From assembly GCA_913043275.1 (NCBI GenBank), contig CAJWLL010000003.1, forward strand, positions 1 to 64,000: a DNA stretch of 64,000 bases. The letters are read 5' to 3'. This DNA comes from an uncultured Flavobacteriaceae bacterium (lineage in GTDB: Bacteria; Bacteroidota; Bacteroidia; Flavobacteriales; Flavobacteriaceae). Shown here piece by piece: positions 46,799-55,645 of this stretch. Under the pieces are notes generated by a model. The model made no database searches. It was not told the origin of the DNA and worked only from the letters and a program-made list of their open reading frames with translations. Within the stretch, counting starts at the first letter, position 1. Each line of letters opens with the position of its first letter. The translations under genes were made by a program, and so were the position numbers.

Positions 46799-47818
46799 AT
46801 GAATAAACAAATCTTTTTTTGGGTTGTACTTTTAATAGTTACTTCTCTATCTGCTCAAGTTGAACAAAAATCTGATGAACTATTCAAAGATCAGAATCCT
46901 TTAAAAATAAAGTTGAGTTACTCCAATGAGGTTCTTCGATCGAAGACAGACGACACCACATATATTAAAACAAATATATCTTTTTGGCATGAAAACAAAT
47001 GGCATGACCTTGAAGTCTCTTTAAGAGCCAGAGGTAACTTTAGAAGATCTAAGTGTTATTTCCCGCCCGTTAAAATGAAAATCAAAAAATCAAAAGCTGA
47101 AGGCACTTTGTTTGAAGGAAATAAAAACTTAAAATTGGTTGTTCCTTGTCTAATTCAGAAAGAAAAAAATGATAATATAGTTCAGGAGTTTATTGCTTAT
47201 AAATTTTACGAAAAAATTTCCCCATTTCATTTTAAAACTAGAATGGTTGAAATTGAATTTTTAGAAATCAAAAAAAGGAAAACGGAAGTTCATCAACTCA
47301 AAGGGTTTTTAATTGAAGATGACAAGCGAGTTGCCGATCGATTTGAAGGTAAGTCTTTTGAAAGGTATATTCATCCCAAAGCAATGGATGACATGACATC
47401 CATCCAAAACACTATGTTTCAATTTATGATTGGAAATACTGATTTTTCTGTTGCCTATCAACACAATGGAAAATTGCTTTATGCTAATAAAAAAATATAT
47501 CCTTTACCTTATGATTTTGATTTGTGCGGTTTAGTAGATGCCAGCTATGCAATTGTAAACAGTAATCTGGGAATCGAATCCGTCAAAGACAGGAAATATA
47601 GAGGTTTTAAAAGAGATGAATCACTGGTTCAGGAGGTCAGGGATCAATTCTTAAGTAAAAAGTCTAAGTTTTTTCAAATCATTGATGATCAGCAATCCAA
47701 ATTTGAATTGAGCTCTGAATTTGAAAGTACAAAGACATTCCTATCCAGCTTTTTCGAAATTTTAGAAGATGATAAAGATTTTGACAAAAAGGTGATTAAA
47801 AATATGAGAACTAAGTAA
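46799..47818 (+). CDS. Secreted CotH-kinase-like protein
   Basis: A 339-aa exported protein: signal peptide cut after SLSAQ (~20). It has EVSLRARGNFRRSKCYFPPVKMKIK near 75-100, then KNLKLVVPCL, FMIGNTDFSVAYQHNG near 210-226 and PLPYDFDLCGLVDASYA near 238-254. These fit the CotH kinase family used in Bacteroidota for secreted or surface proteins. The usual Asp-Asn catalytic residues are only partly seen, so activity is uncertain. It is convergent with the alkaline phosphatase gene. Confidence 0.62.
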   Translation: MNKQIFFWVVLLIVTSLSAQVEQKSDELFKDQNPLKIKLSYSNEVLRSKTDDTTYIKTNISFWHENKWHDLEVSLRARGNFRRSKCYFPPVKMKIKKSKAEGTLFEGNKNLKLVVPCLIQKEKNDNIVQEFIAYKFYEKISPFHFKTRMVEIEFLEIKKRKTEVHQLKGFLIEDDKRVADRFEGKSFERYIHPKAMDDMTSIQNTMFQFMIGNTDFSVAYQHNGKLLYANKKIYPLPYDFDLCGLVDASYAIVNSNLGIESVKDRKYRGFKRDESLVQEVRDQFLSKKSKFFQIIDDQQSKFELSSEFESTKTFLSSFFEILEDDKDFDKKVIKNMRTK

Positions 47819-47820
47819 TT

Positions 47821-48876
47821 TTAATTCACACCGATAGCTTCTATGATTTTATGGAAGATTTGGGTATTTTCATAAATGCCTGAAAAAAGTTTGGAAAACT
47901 TTCCATAGCTAAAAACAGGCACCATTGTGGCACTATGACCTAGCGTATTAAAGCTAGCAACGATTTCGAAATTTTTAGTCTTTCCCATTTTAATTGCAAG
48001 TCCACCTGTTTCGTGGTCGGCTGTTACGATCACTAGAGTGTTCAAGTTGTTTTTTGCAAAATTTAGCGCTACACCTATGGCATTGTTGAACTCTATAAAT
48101 TCAGAAGTAATATAATCGATATCATTGGCATGGCCTCCCCAATCTATTTGTGAGCCCTCTACCATTAAGAAAAAGGGTTCTTCACGATTATCCAACTTAT
48201 CCAAGGTAGCGCTTAAGTAGTCTCCCAATACTGGTTCCCTTCCATCATTAATCGATGGAGGTTCTTCATCATAAGTAAAAAACCCTATTTTACCAGCGTC
48301 TGATTTTTGAAATTTTTTAAAGTTTTTAACCACATCTATAGAGTTCATTTCTTCGATGAGGTTTCTACCATCTTCTCTTTGGTTAAAATACTTTTTTCCT
48401 CCACCAATAAAATAATCTACATCACTTTCACTAAGTTGAATGGCAATTTCTTCATATAATTTTCGTGAAGAGACATTGGCATAAAAAGATGCTGGAGTTG
48501 CATGAACAATACTGGAGTTAACAATTAGTCCCGAATTATATCCATTGTCTTCACAAATTTCTAATACGGATTGAAGTTTTTCATTTTTTGAATTGATTCC
48601 AAGGACACCATTATATGTTTTTTCTCCGCATGCCATTGCAGTTCCACTGGCAGCAGAATCCGTAACCAAGTTTTTCAATGCATGTGTTTTAGAAAGACCA
48701 ATGACAGGGAAATCTTCCAAAACAGTTTGATTCTTATTGGCATACATTCCAGCTGTTACTTGACTTAGGCCCATTCCATCGCCAATCAACAGAATCACAT
48801 TTAATGGGGCATCTATAGATTGTTGTCCTTGAATAATAGTGAAAGGGAACAATAAGAAAAATAATATTTTATTCAT
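47821..48876 (-). CDS. Alkaline phosphatase (PhoA-like)
   Basis: A 351-aa exported protein; signal peptide cut near IIQGQ (residue ~18). The fold starts LNVILLIGDGMGLSQVTAG (metal Asp). The nucleophile Ser is in LVTDSAASGTAMACGEKTYNG near 70. Further metal ligands appear in GSQIDWGGHANDID near 240-253 and VTADHETGGLAI near 285-296. The length is short compared with E. coli PhoA (~450), as in many Bacteroidota versions. It releases phosphate from organic esters in the periplasm. It stands alone here. Confidence 0.9.
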   Translation of the reverse strand: MNKILFFLLFPFTIIQGQQSIDAPLNVILLIGDGMGLSQVTAGMYANKNQTVLEDFPVIGLSKTHALKNLVTDSAASGTAMACGEKTYNGVLGINSKNEKLQSVLEICEDNGYNSGLIVNSSIVHATPASFYANVSSRKLYEEIAIQLSESDVDYFIGGGKKYFNQREDGRNLIEEMNSIDVVKNFKKFQKSDAGKIGFFTYDEEPPSINDGREPVLGDYLSATLDKLDNREEPFFLMVEGSQIDWGGHANDIDYITSEFIEFNNAIGVALNFAKNNLNTLVIVTADHETGGLAIKMGKTKNFEIVASFNTLGHSATMVPVFSYGKFSKLFSGIYENTQIFHKIIEAIGVN

Positions 48877-48915
48877 GTTTAAAGGTTTAATAGTAAATAT
48901 AAATAAAATGAAAAT

Positions 48916-50163
48916 CTATTCAATGCTATGCTTTAAAATTGTTTTAATTATGTTTTGACTTGCACCCTTTCCCATTTCAACATAATTTTTATTAATCTTT
49001 CCCATTTGCTCTACTAATTTTTGATCATTCATCAATGCATCTATTATTTTTTCAAATCCATTTGTAGATTGAACACTCGAAATTCCACCTTTTTGTTGCA
49101 ATAAAACAGCTTCCTGAAACCTGCTAAAATACTTTCCAATGACGACAGGAATACCATAGGCTGCAGGCTCTAAGGTATTATGTAAGCCGCTTTTTTTCAT
49201 TCCCCCGCCAACATAGGCAAATTTTGCATAATGATAAATCTTGGCCAATTGACCAATAGTATCAACTATCATTATAGCTTTATCAGCATCTCTTTCCTCA
49301 CTAAAATTACTCCACTTAGTATAGGGCAAATAAATCCGTTTCTCAAGGGTTTCTATGGACTGTTTCGACACCTCATGAGGGGCAATTATAATTTTAATGG
49401 GTATGGGGTTTTTTAGAAAATGATCCATCAATTCGTAGTCCTCGGGCCAAGTGCTCCCGGCAACAAAACATTCTTGATTTTTTAGAAACTTTTCAATTAC
49501 CTCTATCTCCTCATGATTTTGGGTTAGATCGTATACACGATCCATTCGGGTATCTCCACTAATACTTACTTTATCAATACCAATTGAGTTCAACAGCTTT
49601 TTCGATTCATCGTTTTGAACAAAAAAGTGTTTAACATCATACAGTATGCTCCTGTATTCTTTTCCATAGCTTTTGAAAAATAATTGATTTGGTCTAAATA
49701 TACTTGAGACAGAATAAATAGGAATCCTCCTTTTTGAGAGACCATTGAAGTAGTTTAGCCAGAACTCATATTTAACAAAAATAGCTCGATTGAGATTACA
49801 AAAATCAAGAAATCGGTTTGCGTTCCTATGTGAATCCCATGGCAAATAGCAAATACAATCTGCAGAATTAAATTTTTTTTGAATTTCGTAGCCCGATGGT
49901 GAGAAAAAAGTAAGTAAAATTTTATGTTTGGGAAAAGCCTGTCTATATTCCAAAATTAGTGGACGGGCTTGTTCAAACTCTCCCAGTGAAGCTACATGAA
50001 ACCATACCCAATTCCCTTTATTCACTCCTTGAGATTCTAAATGAGTAAAAACCTCTTTTCGCCCTGCGACAAAGAGGCGAATTTTATTAGAGAAAAACCT
50101 CAAAAACTTTAATAAAGGATAGCTGAGGTTTAAAATCAAATTGTAAGTGGCACGAAACAACAT
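48916..50163 (-). CDS. waaA: 3-deoxy-D-manno-octulosonic acid transferase
   Basis: WaaA (KdtA) adds Kdo to lipid IVA. The start at 50163 gives 415 aa with the usual N-terminal anchor helix. The N-terminal domain has ASLGEFEQARPLI near 67, a family hallmark; the C-terminal domain has AKFAYVGGGMKKSGLHNTLEP near 310-330 and AYGIPVVIGKYFSRF near 330-345. A longer reading to 50274 would overlap the divergent aminotransferase gene and lacks family similarity. It pairs with LpxK in lipid A-Kdo synthesis. Confidence 0.93.
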   Translation of the reverse strand: MLFRATYNLILNLSYPLLKFLRFFSNKIRLFVAGRKEVFTHLESQGVNKGNWVWFHVASLGEFEQARPLILEYRQAFPKHKILLTFFSPSGYEIQKKFNSADCICYLPWDSHRNANRFLDFCNLNRAIFVKYEFWLNYFNGLSKRRIPIYSVSSIFRPNQLFFKSYGKEYRSILYDVKHFFVQNDESKKLLNSIGIDKVSISGDTRMDRVYDLTQNHEEIEVIEKFLKNQECFVAGSTWPEDYELMDHFLKNPIPIKIIIAPHEVSKQSIETLEKRIYLPYTKWSNFSEERDADKAIMIVDTIGQLAKIYHYAKFAYVGGGMKKSGLHNTLEPAAYGIPVVIGKYFSRFQEAVLLQQKGGISSVQSTNGFEKIIDALMNDQKLVEQMGKINKNYVEMGKGASQNIIKTILKHSIE

Positions 50164-50190
50164 TAAATCAAAAATAGTTTTTAATATCAA

Positions 50191-50222
50191 TTGTGTAAAG
50201 CAGATTCCTTTTTTTAATTTTG
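50191..50222 (+). promoter_or_regulatory. Promoter of DegT aminotransferase gene
   Basis: TTG (50191-50193) followed after 21 bases by TAATTTTG (50215-50222). The start codon at 50239 lies 16 bases downstream. This is a good two-element match to the Bacteroidota sigma-A pattern. Confidence 0.65.
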
Positions 50223-50238
50223 TATAGTAATAAAAATT

Positions 50239-51369
50239 ATGAAGAAGATTGAAATGGTTGACCTCAAAGGTCAATATGAGAACATTAAAGAGCAGGTCAA
50301 TCAGTCCGTTTTAGAAACAATCGAATCTACAATGTTTATAAATGGACCCTGGGTAAAAAGTTTTAAAGAACATCTCGAAAAATACCTAGAAATAAAACAT
50401 GTCATTCCCTGTGCCAATGGAACGGATGCTCTTCAGATTGCCCTAATGAGCTTGGGGTTGAAGCCTGGCGATGAGGTCATTACTGCTGATTTCACTTTTG
50501 CAGCCACTGTTGAAGTGATTTCCCTTTTGGGACTGACCCCAGTTTTAGTCGATGTAGATCCCGAAACATTTAATATTGATGTCACCTCAATAGAAAAAGT
50601 AATTGGTCCTAAGACAAAGGCCATTATCCCTGTGCATTTATTTGGTCAAGTTGCTGATATGGAGCAAATTTTAGCCCTGGCCAAAAAAAACAACTTATAT
50701 GTGGTAGAGGACAATGCACAATCCATAGGGGCTGATTACACCTTCTCTGACGGAAGAAAAAAGAAAACAGGCACTTTGGGTCATATTGGAACAACATCCT
50801 TCTTCCCCTCCAAGAATTTAGGTGCCTATGGAGATGGAGGTGCAATTTTTACAAACGATGACAAATTGGCTCATACCATTAGAGGAATGGTTAACCATGG
50901 AATGTATATAAGGTATCAGCATGATGTGGTAGGGGTTAATTCACGCCTAGATTCTATACAAGCAGCTATTCTTGATATAAAATTAAACTATCTTGACATT
51001 TATAATGAATCCAGAAAAGCAGCAGCTCTAAAATATAATCAATGTCTGGCCAATCATCCCCATTTGATAACTCCTTTCAGAAAAGGAGATCGTGACTCTC
51101 ATGTTTATCATCAATATACTCTTAAGGTTATTGATGGAGATCGAGATGGGCTAGTCAAGCATCTGAATAAAAACAATATCCCCTGTGGTATTTACTATCC
51201 CATTCCTTTACATTTACAAAAGGCTTATACCAGTGAAAACTTCAAATCTGATGACTTTAAAGTAACCACTGAGATTGTCAATCAGGTGATTTCTTTACCC
51301 ATGCACACCGAATTGGCTGACAGACAAATTGATTTCATTACTGATACAGTCAAGGCTTTTTTTGGCTAA
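50239..51369 (+). CDS. DegT/DnrJ/EryC1/StrS sugar aminotransferase
   Basis: A 376-aa PLP enzyme of fold type I that transaminates nucleotide-linked keto sugars for glycan synthesis. The N-terminus ENIKEQVNQSVLETIESTMFINGPWV is typical. PLP motif ANGTDALQIALMSLG is near 56, EDNAQSIGA near 156 and the Schiff-base Lys in SFFPSKNLGAYGDGG near 188. It most resembles WbpE/WlbC-type enzymes that act on a UDP-3-keto sugar, but substrate cannot be fixed. It is divergent from waaA (75-base gap). Confidence 0.88.
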   Translation: MKKIEMVDLKGQYENIKEQVNQSVLETIESTMFINGPWVKSFKEHLEKYLEIKHVIPCANGTDALQIALMSLGLKPGDEVITADFTFAATVEVISLLGLTPVLVDVDPETFNIDVTSIEKVIGPKTKAIIPVHLFGQVADMEQILALAKKNNLYVVEDNAQSIGADYTFSDGRKKKTGTLGHIGTTSFFPSKNLGAYGDGGAIFTNDDKLAHTIRGMVNHGMYIRYQHDVVGVNSRLDSIQAAILDIKLNYLDIYNESRKAAALKYNQCLANHPHLITPFRKGDRDSHVYHQYTLKVIDGDRDGLVKHLNKNNIPCGIYYPIPLHLQKAYTSENFKSDDFKVTTEIVNQVISLPMHTELADRQIDFITDTVKAFFG

Positions 51370-51373
51370 TTGC

Positions 51374-52255
51374 TTAAATTTCTTCACTGGAAACGGACAC
51401 TTCTGGCGAAATTTTTCGGACCAATCCTTGTAAAACTTTTCCTGGACCCACTTCAATGAAATTTGTGATTCCTGATTCAATCATGGCATTTACACTTTGC
51501 GTCCATCTAACGGGAGCTGTTAATTGAGCGATCAAATTTTTTTGAATTTCTAAAGGATCTTTAACTGCTTTTGCAGTACTGTTTTGATAAATAGGGCATA
51601 TTGGTGGAGAAAAATGTGTGGAGTCAATGGCTCCGGCGAGTTCACTTCTGGCAGGTTCCATTAAAGGAGAGTGGAATGCTCCGCCTACAGATAAAACCAA
51701 AGCCTTTCTGGCGCCAGCAGCTTTCAAATCTTTACAAGCCGATTCTATTGCATCAATACTCCCTGAAATGACAAGTTGTCCAGGACAATTATAATTTGCT
51801 GCAACTACCACTCCTAGGGTTTGTTGGCAAACTTCTTTTACGATGTGGTCCTCCAAACCCAAGACTGCGGCCATGGTTCCTTTGCTTAGGTTACAGGCTT
51901 TTTGCATGGCTTCTGCCCTTTGAGAAACTAATTTTAATCCCGATTCAAAATCAATTGCTCCAGCTGCTGTTAAGGCAGAAAACTCTCCTAATGAATGACC
52001 TGCTACTGCATTAGGCTGAAAATCATTGCCTATCACTTTTGCAGTTATAACTGAATGCAGGTAAATTGCAGGTTGTGTAACTCTGGTTAACTGGAGGTCT
52101 TCTTTGCTTCCCTCCAAAAGTATGGCCGAAAGGTCATACCCCAGTATCTCATTCGAAGCTTGAAACATTTCTTTGGCCATTTTGAACCGATCAAATAAAT
52201 TTTTTCCCATACCGGGGAATTGCGAACCTTGTCCAGGAAATAGATATGCTTTCAT
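51374..52255 (-). CDS. fabD: Malonyl CoA-acyl carrier protein transacylase
   Basis: FabD loads malonyl groups onto ACP for fatty acid synthesis. The 293-aa product (start 52255) begins MKAYLFPGQGSQFPGMGK. The catalytic Ser is in AVAGHSLGEFSAL near 90, and the catalytic His in VGGAFHSPLMEPAR near 200. A longer reading to 52297 adds only hydrophobic residues without family support and would overlap folA. Seven bases separate it from folA, read in the same direction. Confidence 0.95.
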   Translation of the reverse strand: MKAYLFPGQGSQFPGMGKNLFDRFKMAKEMFQASNEILGYDLSAILLEGSKEDLQLTRVTQPAIYLHSVITAKVIGNDFQPNAVAGHSLGEFSALTAAGAIDFESGLKLVSQRAEAMQKACNLSKGTMAAVLGLEDHIVKEVCQQTLGVVVAANYNCPGQLVISGSIDAIESACKDLKAAGARKALVLSVGGAFHSPLMEPARSELAGAIDSTHFSPPICPIYQNSTAKAVKDPLEIQKNLIAQLTAPVRWTQSVNAMIESGITNFIEVGPGKVLQGLVRKISPEVSVSSEEI

Positions 52256-52262
52256 AAAGGAA

Positions 52263-52808
52263 TTATATTTTAGTATAAGTAATAAAAGAATAGTCAAAAT
52301 CTGGATGAACCATGTGCTCCTCCTTTTCTACAGACCATTTTTTCAAATCTATTTCTGGAAAAAACACGTCTCCTTCAAAATGTGCATGAATTATAGTCAA
52401 CTCAATCAAAGTAGCCATTCTAATCGCTTGCTTATAAATTTGTCCACCACCAATAACGAATGGTTGTTCATCATCTTTTGCGAATTCAATGGCAGCTTCA
52501 AGACTTTGACAAACGGTGACCCCTTCTTTGGAATAATTTTGGTTTCGCGACACAACTATATTATGACGTTTGGGTAATACCTTGGGTAAGGATTCGAAAG
52601 TTTTCCTTCCCATAATAACGGCATGGCCTTTGGTCAATCGTTTAAAACGTTTTAGATCCTCAGGTAAATACCATATTAATTGATTGTCTTTCCCCAAAAC
52701 TCTATTCTTATCAATGGCAGCGATAAGAGTAACTTTAGAGACTTTTGAAGATTCATTGGGGCTTAGACTATCAACTGTTTTGGTTTTTTTTATACATTTA
52801 GAATTCAT
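52263..52808 (-). CDS. folA: Dihydrofolate reductase
   Basis: FolA reduces dihydrofolate with NADPH. The 181-aa protein has a ~25-residue N-terminal extension, then VTLIAAIDKNRVLGKDNQLIWYLPEDL near 26-52 and VIMGRKTFESLPKVLPKRHNIVVSR near 64-88. The Asp replacing or neighbouring the catalytic acid is in YLPEDLKRF. Later VIGGGQIYKQAI is near 116. The extension MNSKCIKKTKTVDSL is not needed for the fold, so a downstream start cannot be excluded. ThyA is nearby on the same strand. Confidence 0.93.
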   Translation of the reverse strand: MNSKCIKKTKTVDSLSPNESSKVSKVTLIAAIDKNRVLGKDNQLIWYLPEDLKRFKRLTKGHAVIMGRKTFESLPKVLPKRHNIVVSRNQNYSKEGVTVCQSLEAAIEFAKDDEQPFVIGGGQIYKQAIRMATLIELTIIHAHFEGDVFFPEIDLKKWSVEKEEHMVHPDFDYSFITYTKI

Positions 52809-52916
52809 AAAATTAATAGAGGAATTTTTTCGATTTTGGACTAAAAAAGGAAATAAACAGTAAAATAAATTGAAATAGATTAATTTTGGTATAAATGTAC
52901 GCTTTCTAATTTATTT

Positions 52917-53957
52917 ATGACCTTCCATAACGATTTCCCAGCTCTGAAATCAAGTACATATTTTAATACGGCATATGTGGGGTTGATGTCCCAGAAATTG
53001 TTCGACTTTAGGTCAAAATTCGAAAAGAATTATCTACTAAATGCAGATCAATATAAAATTGGCGCCTATGATCGTTTGGATAAAACTCACACTAGAATTG
53101 CTCGTTTTATAAACTCCCAAAAGGAGCAAACATTTTTCGTTTCCAACTTTTCTGTGGGCATAAGATTTGTTTTGGACAGCCTTAACAAAGGAAGTAATGT
53201 TCTATACCTAAAAGATGATTACCCTTCACTTGTTGATGCTGTTGAAGAAAGGGATTTCAATCATTTTAGTCTAATCATTGAGGAGCATTTAGAGGAAAAG
53301 ATAGAACATGCTTTATCTCAAAATTTTTTTAATGTTTTGATAATCAGTATAGTACAGTTTACCCATGGTTTAAAAATTGATTTTGATTTTTTAGCTTATC
53401 TCAAAGAAAAATATCCAAAACTACTTATCATAGGAGATGCAACCCAACACATTGGAAATGACCTTTTTGACTTTAACTCTTCCCCTTTTGATGCTATAGT
53501 CTGCAGTGGATACAAGTGGTTATTGGCAGGTTTTGGTAATGGTTTTATTGCCTTATCAGATCAATTTTTCGAGGAGACGAGGCTGAGTCGTGAGGATTTT
53601 CGTCAAAAGGTGTTTTCCGGACATTTTAACATATTGGGGGCAGCATCACTAGTTTACGCATTGGATTATTTGGAGGCTCATGATTTTGAAAAATTGGTTA
53701 AAAAAAACAAAGTGCTTAGTCAAAAATTAAGAAAAGAACTCCTCAAAATTGGTTGGATATCTGAATACCACAAGCGGAAACCTCAAAGCTCTATAGTTAG
53801 TATTGCTACCGAAGAGGGTGTGTTAAAACAATTGGAAGACCAGGGGGTTAGGGTATCATACAGGGGCAAATACCTCCGATTTTCTATGCATTTTTACAAC
53901 TCCAATGAGGAAATTGAAAAATTAACTGGTCTGATTAGGCAATTGATAAAAGTTTGA
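52917..53957 (+). CDS. Class V aminotransferase-fold protein
   Basis: A 346-aa PLP-dependent enzyme. The Schiff-base Lys is in VCSGYKWLLAGFGNGFI near 200, and the Asp-Gln/His pair in IIGDATQHIGND near 177. YFNTAYVGLMS at the N-terminus is typical of the family. Such enzymes act as cysteine desulfurases or kynureninase-like enzymes; lack of a conserved Cys argues against desulfurase. Role unknown. It lies between folA and thyA. Confidence 0.78.
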   Translation: MTFHNDFPALKSSTYFNTAYVGLMSQKLFDFRSKFEKNYLLNADQYKIGAYDRLDKTHTRIARFINSQKEQTFFVSNFSVGIRFVLDSLNKGSNVLYLKDDYPSLVDAVEERDFNHFSLIIEEHLEEKIEHALSQNFFNVLIISIVQFTHGLKIDFDFLAYLKEKYPKLLIIGDATQHIGNDLFDFNSSPFDAIVCSGYKWLLAGFGNGFIALSDQFFEETRLSREDFRQKVFSGHFNILGAASLVYALDYLEAHDFEKLVKKNKVLSQKLRKELLKIGWISEYHKRKPQSSIVSIATEEGVLKQLEDQGVRVSYRGKYLRFSMHFYNSNEEIEKLTGLIRQLIKV

Positions 53958-53958
53958 T

Positions 53959-54783
53959 CTAAATCGCAACTTTTCCTCGAATCAGTGGGTGTGGGTTATA
54001 CCCATTGAGCGTGAAATCCTCGTATTTAAAATCAAAAATATTCTTTATTTTAGGGTTTAAGACCATTTGAGGCAGTGGTTTTGGGCTTCGACTGAGCTGT
54101 TCCGCCAATTGCTTGCGATGATTTTGGTAAACATGAACATCTCCAAACGTATGGACAAAGGTACCCGGTTTTAGACCACAGACCTGGGATACCATTAAAT
54201 TTAAAAGAGCATAGGATGCGATGTTAAAAGGAACTCCTAAAAATAAATCAGCACTCCTTTGATACAGTTGACAAGAGAGCTTTCCCTCTGCTACATAAAA
54301 TTGAAAAAATGCATGGCAGGGAGGGAGAGCAGCTTTTTGATTGGCTACATTTTCAGAAAAAGATACAGAAGTATCAGGCATAACACTTGGATTCCAAGCT
54401 GATACAAGCATTCTTCTGCTATCCGGATTAGTTTTCAAAGTTTCTATCACTGATTTGATTTGATCGATACCTTCATCATTCCAATTCCTCCATTGGTGAC
54501 CATAAACTGGTCCCAAATCTCCTTTTTTATCAGCCCATTCATTCCATATTCTCACACCATTCTGATTTAAATAATTGATGTTGGTATCACCTTTTAAGAA
54601 CCAAAGAAGTTCGTGTATAACAGATTTTACGTGTATTTTTTTGGTAGTAATAAGTGGAAATCCCGCTGCCAAATCAAACCGCATTTGGTAGCCAAAAACA
54701 CTCTTTGTTCCCGTTTTCGTCCGGTCTGTTTTGCTTACACCATGATCCTGTATGAACTTTACTAAATCTAAATATTGTTGCAT
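53959..54783 (-). CDS. thyA: Thymidylate synthase
   Basis: ThyA converts dUMP to dTMP with methylene-THF. The 274-aa protein has the Arg-rich dUMP-binding part [15 protein letters not shown] near 130-144, the nucleophile Cys in [13 protein letters not shown] near 165, and [16 protein letters not shown] near 190-205. The C-terminus is canonical (KVAI). It acts with FolA, here nearby. Conserved lengths; clear call. Confidence 0.97.
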   Translation of the reverse strand: MQQYLDLVKFIQDHGVSKTDRTKTGTKSVFGYQMRFDLAAGFPLITTKKIHVKSVIHELLWFLKGDTNINYLNQNGVRIWNEWADKKGDLGPVYGHQWRNWNDEGIDQIKSVIETLKTNPDSRRMLVSAWNPSVMPDTSVSFSENVANQKAALPPCHAFFQFYVAEGKLSCQLYQRSADLFLGVPFNIASYALLNLMVSQVCGLKPGTFVHTFGDVHVYQNHRKQLAEQLSRSPKPLPQMVLNPKIKNIFDFKYEDFTLNGYNPHPLIRGKVAI

Positions 54784-54870
54784 GCTTTTTGAAGATATAG
54801 TTTCAAAATTAAGTCATGGTGAGATTACAATGTTTGGAATTAAAAATAGTTTTCAAAAAAAGATTAACAG

Positions 54871-55497
54871 TTATCTTTTAGACTCTCTTTTTGAAATTTC
54901 GTCCCGAATCTTGATTGCTTTTTCATAATCTTCTAGATTTACTAATTTGTCTAAAAGTGATTTTAGCTTTGAAAGAGAAATTTTTTTCAAATCTTCGGGA
55001 ACAGGATTATGTTTACTTTGTTCTTCAACAAACTTTTGAATCCATTTTTCACTTCCTTTGTTTTTTTGGTCGTCTTTTATGGTGCTCTCGTCAAAACCAG
55101 CTTGTTTAAGAATAGAATCGTAAATAAAAATGGGAGCTCCCCCAAATCTCAAGGCCATTGCAATAGCATCGGAAGTTCTTGCATCAATGATTTCCTCAAT
55201 TTTATCTCTTTCGCAAATCATGCTAGAGTAAAAAACTCCGTCTACTAATTTGTGAATGATCACCTGTTTTATGTAAATATTAAACCTTTCAGCAAAATTT
55301 TTAAAAAGGTCGTGGGTCAAGGGACGTTTCGGTTTTAGTTCTTTTTCTAGTGCAATGGCAATGGATTGTGCCTCAAAACCACCAATGATAATGGGCAAAC
55401 TCATATTTCCATCTACTTCATTCAAAATAAGAGCATAGGCACCCGTTTGTGTTTCACTATAGGAAATTCCCTTAATGTTTAATTGAATTAATTTCAT
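54871..55497 (-). CDS. Bifunctional nuclease family protein (DUF151 + UVR)
   Basis: A 208-aa protein with an N-terminal DUF151/BFN domain (residues ~1-135) including LPIIIGGFEAQSIAIALE and IDARTSDAIAMALRFGGAPIF. The last ~40 residues read LKSLLDKLVNLEDYEKAIKIRDEI, a UVR-type motif. I chose ATG 55497, as the longer reading adds only six residues. Named bifunctional nuclease from a plant homologue; the bacterial role is unclear. It lies upstream of thyA, both minus-strand, 87 bases apart. Confidence 0.88.
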   Translation of the reverse strand: MKLIQLNIKGISYSETQTGAYALILNEVDGNMSLPIIIGGFEAQSIAIALEKELKPKRPLTHDLFKNFAERFNIYIKQVIIHKLVDGVFYSSMICERDKIEEIIDARTSDAIAMALRFGGAPIFIYDSILKQAGFDESTIKDDQKNKGSEKWIQKFVEEQSKHNPVPEDLKKISLSKLKSLLDKLVNLEDYEKAIKIRDEISKRESKR

Positions 55498-55585
55498 ATT
55501 ATCAAGTAATACCAAATTAGTAAAATTATACAGTAAATCAGAACAAAAGAATTGTTTTTGTTACTATTTTATAGGAAAAAACATT

Positions 55586-55614
55586 AATGCTATAACTACT
55601 TATCCGTTAGCATT
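55586..55614. repeat. Inverted repeat upstream of pdhB
   Basis: AATGCTA (55586-55592) and TAGCATT (55608-55614) are perfect 7-base arms with a 15-base spacer. It covers the -33 region and stops 4 bases before the -7 box at 55619, so it could be a repressor site. Confidence 0.3.
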
Positions 55615-55618
55615 TAAT

Positions 55619-55626
55619 TAAATTTG
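55619..55626 (+). promoter_or_regulatory. -7 box for pdhB
   Basis: TAAATTTG is an exact TAnnTTTG match, 19 bases before the ATG at 55646. The -33 region is occupied by an inverted repeat. Confidence 0.5.
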
Positions 55627-55645
55627 TAATGCAAAAATTATTTTG

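Noticed and set aside
50164-50274. Extended N-terminus of WaaA
   Set aside because: It overlaps the divergent aminotransferase start and its promoter; ATG at 50163 gives a normal protein.
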